Below are positions 39,776 through 40,254 of a stretch of DNA of 40,254 bases, in pieces. The translations under genes were made by a program, and so were the position numbers. The stretch comes from an uncultured Verrucomicrobiota bacterium (lineage in GTDB: Bacteria > Verrucomicrobiota > Verrucomicrobiia > Limisphaerales > UBA9464), in assembly GCA_903910585.1 (NCBI GenBank), contig CAIWAH010000199.1:1-40254 (forward strand). The letters run 5' to 3'. Under the pieces are notes generated by a model. The model ran no database searches. It saw nothing but the letters and a program-made list of their open reading frames with translations, and was not told where the DNA came from. Position 1 is the first letter of the stretch. Every line of letters begins with the position of its first letter.

Positions 39776-40254
39776 ATGCCCGACGCCTATCCCAAGCCCA
39801 CGCCCGACGCGCCCCTGCGCCAGATTTCCATCACGACCAATCCGTCCGCCGAAGTCGCGGTGGCGGCACTACTGGAGCGCGAGTTCGGTCAGACGCCGTC
39901 CATCTACACCCACGCCGACACCCAACTCACCACGGTGAGCGTTTACTGGAACCTGCCCGACACCGAGGTCGCCGAAACGCGGGCCGCGCTCCGGGAAGGT
40001 CTGGCAGACACGGAGGAACACGGCCTCGATGTGGCTCCCGGCCGCATCTCGCTTCGGCGCGTAAAGGCGCGGGATTGGAGCGAATCATGGAAGCGCCACT
40101 TCAAGCCCATCGAGATCGACCACGCCCTGCTGGTGAAGCCCACTTGGTCCAACCGCGCTCCCAAGGCCGGGCAACAACTCGTGCTGCTGGATCCCGGACT
40201 CAGCTTCGGCACCGGCCAGCACGCGACCACGCACTTCTGCCTGACCCAGGTGGC
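39776..40254 (+). CDS. prmA: Ribosomal protein L11 methyltransferase (3' end outside window)
   Basis: The first 159 codons are present; the gene runs off the window. ATG 39776. An N-terminal alpha/beta substrate-recognition domain (ISITTNPSAEVAVAALLERE), the linker RDWSESWKRHFKPIEI, typical of PrmA's 'D-W-x-x-x-W-K-x-x-F-x-P', and the beginning of the SAM-binding Rossmann domain LDPGLSFGTGQHATTHFCL, PrmA's 'D-P-G-x-A-F-G-T-G-x-H-x-T-T' motif. PrmA methylates ribosomal protein L11 in the cytoplasm. Housekeeping gene in the rph operon. Confidence 0.93.
   Translation, partial: MPDAYPKPTPDAPLRQISITTNPSAEVAVAALLEREFGQTPSIYTHADTQLTTVSVYWNLPDTEVAETRAALREGLADTEEHGLDVAPGRISLRRVKARDWSESWKRHFKPIEIDHALLVKPTWSNRAPKAGQQLVLLDPGLSFGTGQHATTHFCLTQV

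Overview
The window looks like a piece of a Verrucomicrobiota genome or a close PVC relative (inference). The clues are high GC, mostly weak Shine-Dalgarno sequences, a PEP-CTERM secreted protein, secreted proteins that end in the 'S-x-DL-x-x-W ... F-R-L' type of C-terminal module common in that phylum, an ECF sigma / propeller anti-sigma pair, and a collagen-like surface protein. The first 28 kb read as an integrated mobile replicon carrying cargo. The last 2 kb (rph, a histidine phosphatase and prmA) are ordinary chromosome.

Replication half, 1-6.2 kb: the end of an excisionase-like HTH gene with a strong terminator; two unrecognised genes, one possibly a single-strand DNA-binding protein; about 1.45 kb without genes carrying repeated AAAATACTC words in both orientations and several hairpins (a candidate iteron origin); an XRE regulator; and a translationally coupled pair of an archaeo-eukaryotic-type primase and an SF3 helicase. 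Together these form a plausible replication initiation unit.

Cargo, 6.3-22.0 kb: a gene-poor stretch with a hairpin and terminator; a membrane-anchored protein with a HEPN-type RNxxxH motif; a secreted thermolysin-family (M4) peptidase with propeller and Ig-like domains; a DUF2809 membrane protein; a two-gene secreted/surface operon (collagen triplets, YadA-like head repeats, S74 chaperone tail, plus a small exported partner); a pRiA4b ORF-3-like pair; and a three-gene Hsp70 operon (TPR protein, GrpE-like protein, DnaK-like protein). A near-identical repeat of about 85 bp lies at 6.79 kb and 15.47 kb and brackets the first cargo block.

Second replication/recombination half, 22.1-28.3 kb: a low-complexity-linker protein, a Cas4/RecB-like nuclease with an Fe-S cysteine set, a small unknown gene, a RadC-like JAB protein, a WGR-DNA ligase fusion, a sliding clamp with an extra C-terminal helical tail, a tiny membrane protein and a DUF932 protein. 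The genes either overlap as ATGA or are separated by a GC-rich hairpin followed by an AACGAAAGGAA-type ribosome binding site. The same hairpin style follows the first gene of the window, which suggests both halves belong to one element that encodes its own primase, helicase, clamp and ligase.

Right part, 28.3-40.2 kb: an IS3 orfA remnant, a PEP-CTERM protein, a 1909-residue secreted multidomain protein with a gingipain-like (C25) fold that seems to lack its catalytic cysteine, an intergenic RNA-like structure with cobalamin-riboswitch words on the strand opposite to both neighbours, an ECF sigma / anti-sigma operon, and a tRNA-Arg(UCU) cut off at its anticodon loop next to rph. The tRNA fragment is a likely scar of integration or rearrangement.
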